This document shows, piece by piece, positions 37,890 to 39,090 of a stretch of DNA of 39,090 nucleotides (positions are counted from its first letter, which is position 1; every line of letters starts with the position of its first letter). Made by a program: the position numbers and the translations under genes. The notes beneath the pieces were generated by a model that had not been told where the DNA came from, searched no databases, and saw only the letters and a list, made by a program, of their open reading frames with translations. Source of the DNA: DAOUJW01 sp034421015 (GTDB lineage Bacteria > Chloroflexota > Dehalococcoidia > Lucifugimonadales > UBA2985); the NCBI GenBank assembly GCA_034421015.1, contig DAOUKT010000014.1, forward strand, positions 1 to 39,090, given 5' to 3'.

Positions 37890-38774
37890 ATGGCATCATC
37901 CGGACAGTTGGAGTATGAAGTCGTTGAGGGCTGGGGCAAGCTCCCAGATGGCTGGCAGTGGGGACAGGTGGGCGGCGTCGCCGTCGACTCCCGTGACGAA
38001 GTCCACGTCTTCACCCGCAGCGATCATCCCCTCATGGTGTTCGACACGGAGGGCAACTTCCTGCGCTCCTGGGGCGAGGGCGTGTTTCTGGACGCCCACG
38101 GCATCTGCATCGGGCCTGACGACAGCATCTACCTGGTGGACCGCAGCCCCCAGGTCGCTATGAAGTTCACCCACGACGGCGAGTTGCTGTTCACGATGGG
38201 CAACCGCGACCAGCCTTCGGACACAGGCTACACGGACGACAACCGCACCGTCCTCCACGCCGGCCCTCCCTTCCATCATCCCACTGACCTCTCACTGACG
38301 CCCGAGGGTGATATGTACATCTCCGACGGCTATCGCAACTGCCGCGTCCACAAGTTCTCCCAGCAGGGTGAACTGCTCTTCTCCTGGGGCGAGCCGGGGG
38401 ACGGCCCCGGGCAGTTCCAGCTTGTGCACAGCGTCTGGGAGCACAAGGGCAGGGTGTACGTGGCGGACCGCCAGAACAACCGCATCCAGGTGTTCACCCC
38501 GGAGGGCAGACACCTTGCGATTTGGCCCGGCTTCCTCCAGCCGTGCAAGATATACATCGACAGCGACGACATCATGTACGTGGCGGAGCTTGGCGACCGC
38601 GTTAGCGTTCTTGACCTCCAGGGCAACGTCCTGGCCCGATGGGGCGACCAGCGCAGCCACGATCCCGGTCTCTTCTGGGGGCCCCACGGCATCTGGACCG
38701 ACTCCAAGGGCGACCTGTACGTCGCCGAGGTGCTGGAGGGCCAGCGGGTGCAGAAGTTCCGGCGGAAGAGGTAG
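37890..38774 (+). CDS. NHL-repeat six-bladed beta-propeller protein
   Basis: A 294-residue protein with six NHL-type blades. Each has an I-x-V-x-D or Y-x-V-D core, a G-x-F or H-K-F-x-x-x-G-E turn, and endings like LLFTMG, LLFSWGEPGDGPGQF and VLARWG. Close family members include peptidyl-alpha-hydroxyglycine alpha-amidating lyase-like and serum-paraoxonase-like propellers. No signal peptide is visible. AGGAGGG sits ten bases before the ATG. It appears monocistronic. The role, enzyme or ligand binding, is not resolvable. Confidence 0.85.
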   Translation: MASSGQLEYEVVEGWGKLPDGWQWGQVGGVAVDSRDEVHVFTRSDHPLMVFDTEGNFLRSWGEGVFLDAHGICIGPDDSIYLVDRSPQVAMKFTHDGELLFTMGNRDQPSDTGYTDDNRTVLHAGPPFHHPTDLSLTPEGDMYISDGYRNCRVHKFSQQGELLFSWGEPGDGPGQFQLVHSVWEHKGRVYVADRQNNRIQVFTPEGRHLAIWPGFLQPCKIYIDSDDIMYVAELGDRVSVLDLQGNVLARWGDQRSHDPGLFWGPHGIWTDSKGDLYVAEVLEGQRVQKFRRKR

Positions 38775-39073
38775 ACATTAAACCTGTGTGCATACGCGCG
38801 TATGCAAGCGTATTTGAGCGCCGGGAAGCGCATGGCAGTTCACAGGCACAAATCGCCGTCCCACCGCCTCGTCATTCCTGTGGAAGGAGACCTTTGCGTA
38901 ACTACGGCGACATCTTGGAGGTAATACGTTTCTCGTCATTCCGGCGAAAGCCGGAATCTATCTTCGTCTATTCGACCCCCCCCCCCTGGATTCCTGCTTC
39001 CGGAGACCTTTGCGTAACTCTTGGGATTAGGGGAGAATACGGAGGGAGAGTCTCAAGGAGCCAGGAGGGAATC
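38775..39073. repeat. right-edge repeat region with REP palindromes and IS-end-like sequences
   Basis: There is no gene up to 39073. A perfect 18-bp palindrome TGCATACGCGCGTATGCA lies at 38789-38806. GGAGACCTTTGCGTAACT occurs at 38886-38903 and again at 39002-39019, both placed where a REP hairpin loop would be. A TTCCGGC/GCCGGAA palindrome is at 38939-38956, and a run of eleven C is at 38976-38986. Confidence 0.6.
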
Positions 39074-39090
39074 ATGCACCGAGAGATGGG
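39074..39090 (+). CDS. possible start of an insertion-sequence gene, truncated by the window
   Basis: ATG at 39074 is preceded by GGAGCCAGGAGGGA, a strong ribosome site, and lies 55 bp after the second copy of GGAGACCTTTGCGTAACT. Only five codons (MHREM) are visible. Its identity cannot be judged, but the arrangement is what the left end of an IS with its transposase would look like. Confidence 0.3.

Noticed and set aside
38976..38986. Run of eleven C residues as a phase-variable tract.
   Set aside because: It is not inside a gene or at promoter spacing, and it may be an assembly artefact at a repeat.

Overview
The window looks like chromosomal DNA of a GC-rich, free-living bacterium. I would place it in Chloroflexota, close to uncultured Dehalococcoidia/SAR202-type lineages. 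This is inference from gene style only: Thr/Pro-rich linkers in exported proteins, plant-type leucine-rich repeats in lipoproteins, a scatter of dehydrogenase, FAA-hydrolase and acyl-CoA dehydrogenase genes, many palindromic dispersed repeats, and frequent GTG/TTG starts. No rRNA or other taxonomic marker is present.

Layout. 1-134: tail of an IS30-type transposase. 202-6209 (minus): one long gene train, gatC-gatA, then a D12-class adenine methylase and a probable type II restriction endonuclease coupled to gatA, then an Lrp/AsnC regulator, a class I aminotransferase and an alpha/beta hydrolase. 6210-6615: repeats and a divergent promoter region. 6616-9387 (plus): a large wall- or membrane-anchored cadherin-like protein. 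9576-13361 (minus): a compact four-gene phage structural cassette (OB-fold spike, Asp-box/hub protein, head-tail connector, HK97-type capsid protein) with no terminase, portal or integrase. 13555-17426: a T/P-rich lipoprotein, a tiny Arg-rich membrane protein on the plus strand, a CBS/CorC membrane protein and glmU. 17905-18122: two tandem serine tRNAs (CGA and GGA).

18240-21326 (plus): a tungstate-type ABC transporter (tupA, tupB, tupC) whose A-B junction has been filled with about 420 bp of dispersed repeats. A coiled-coil membrane protein follows. 22384-22841: a GIY-YIG gene enclosed in 62-bp near-perfect inverted repeats. 22856-24878 (minus): a methyltransferase fused to an Mrr-like nuclease domain, next to a 3' remnant of a type ISP-like restriction gene. 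25077-27019 (plus): an acyl-CoA dehydrogenase with a strong promoter and a nested palindrome at its transcription start, then a YfcE-like phosphoesterase.

27043-28998 (minus): a cytidylyl/nucleotidyltransferase plus HisC/CobD-like PLP enzyme pair behind a long leader of about 370 nt. 29483-33229 (minus): FAA hydrolase, degenerate aspartic protease, quinone-reductase-like enzyme, intact aspartic protease and aldo/keto reductase, probably one catabolic operon. 33354-38774: a NUDIX hydrolase, a TolB-like plus LRR lipoprotein, a D-2-hydroxyacid dehydrogenase, an unidentified low-GC gene and an NHL beta-propeller protein. The right edge holds REP-type palindromes and an apparent insertion-sequence end.

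The most unusual items are the capsid cassette without packaging genes, the restriction-modification pair translationally coupled to gatA, the inverted-repeat GIY-YIG element, the paired aspartic proteases of which one has lost its catalytic Asp, and the repeated end sequence that always sits at the apex of REP hairpins.
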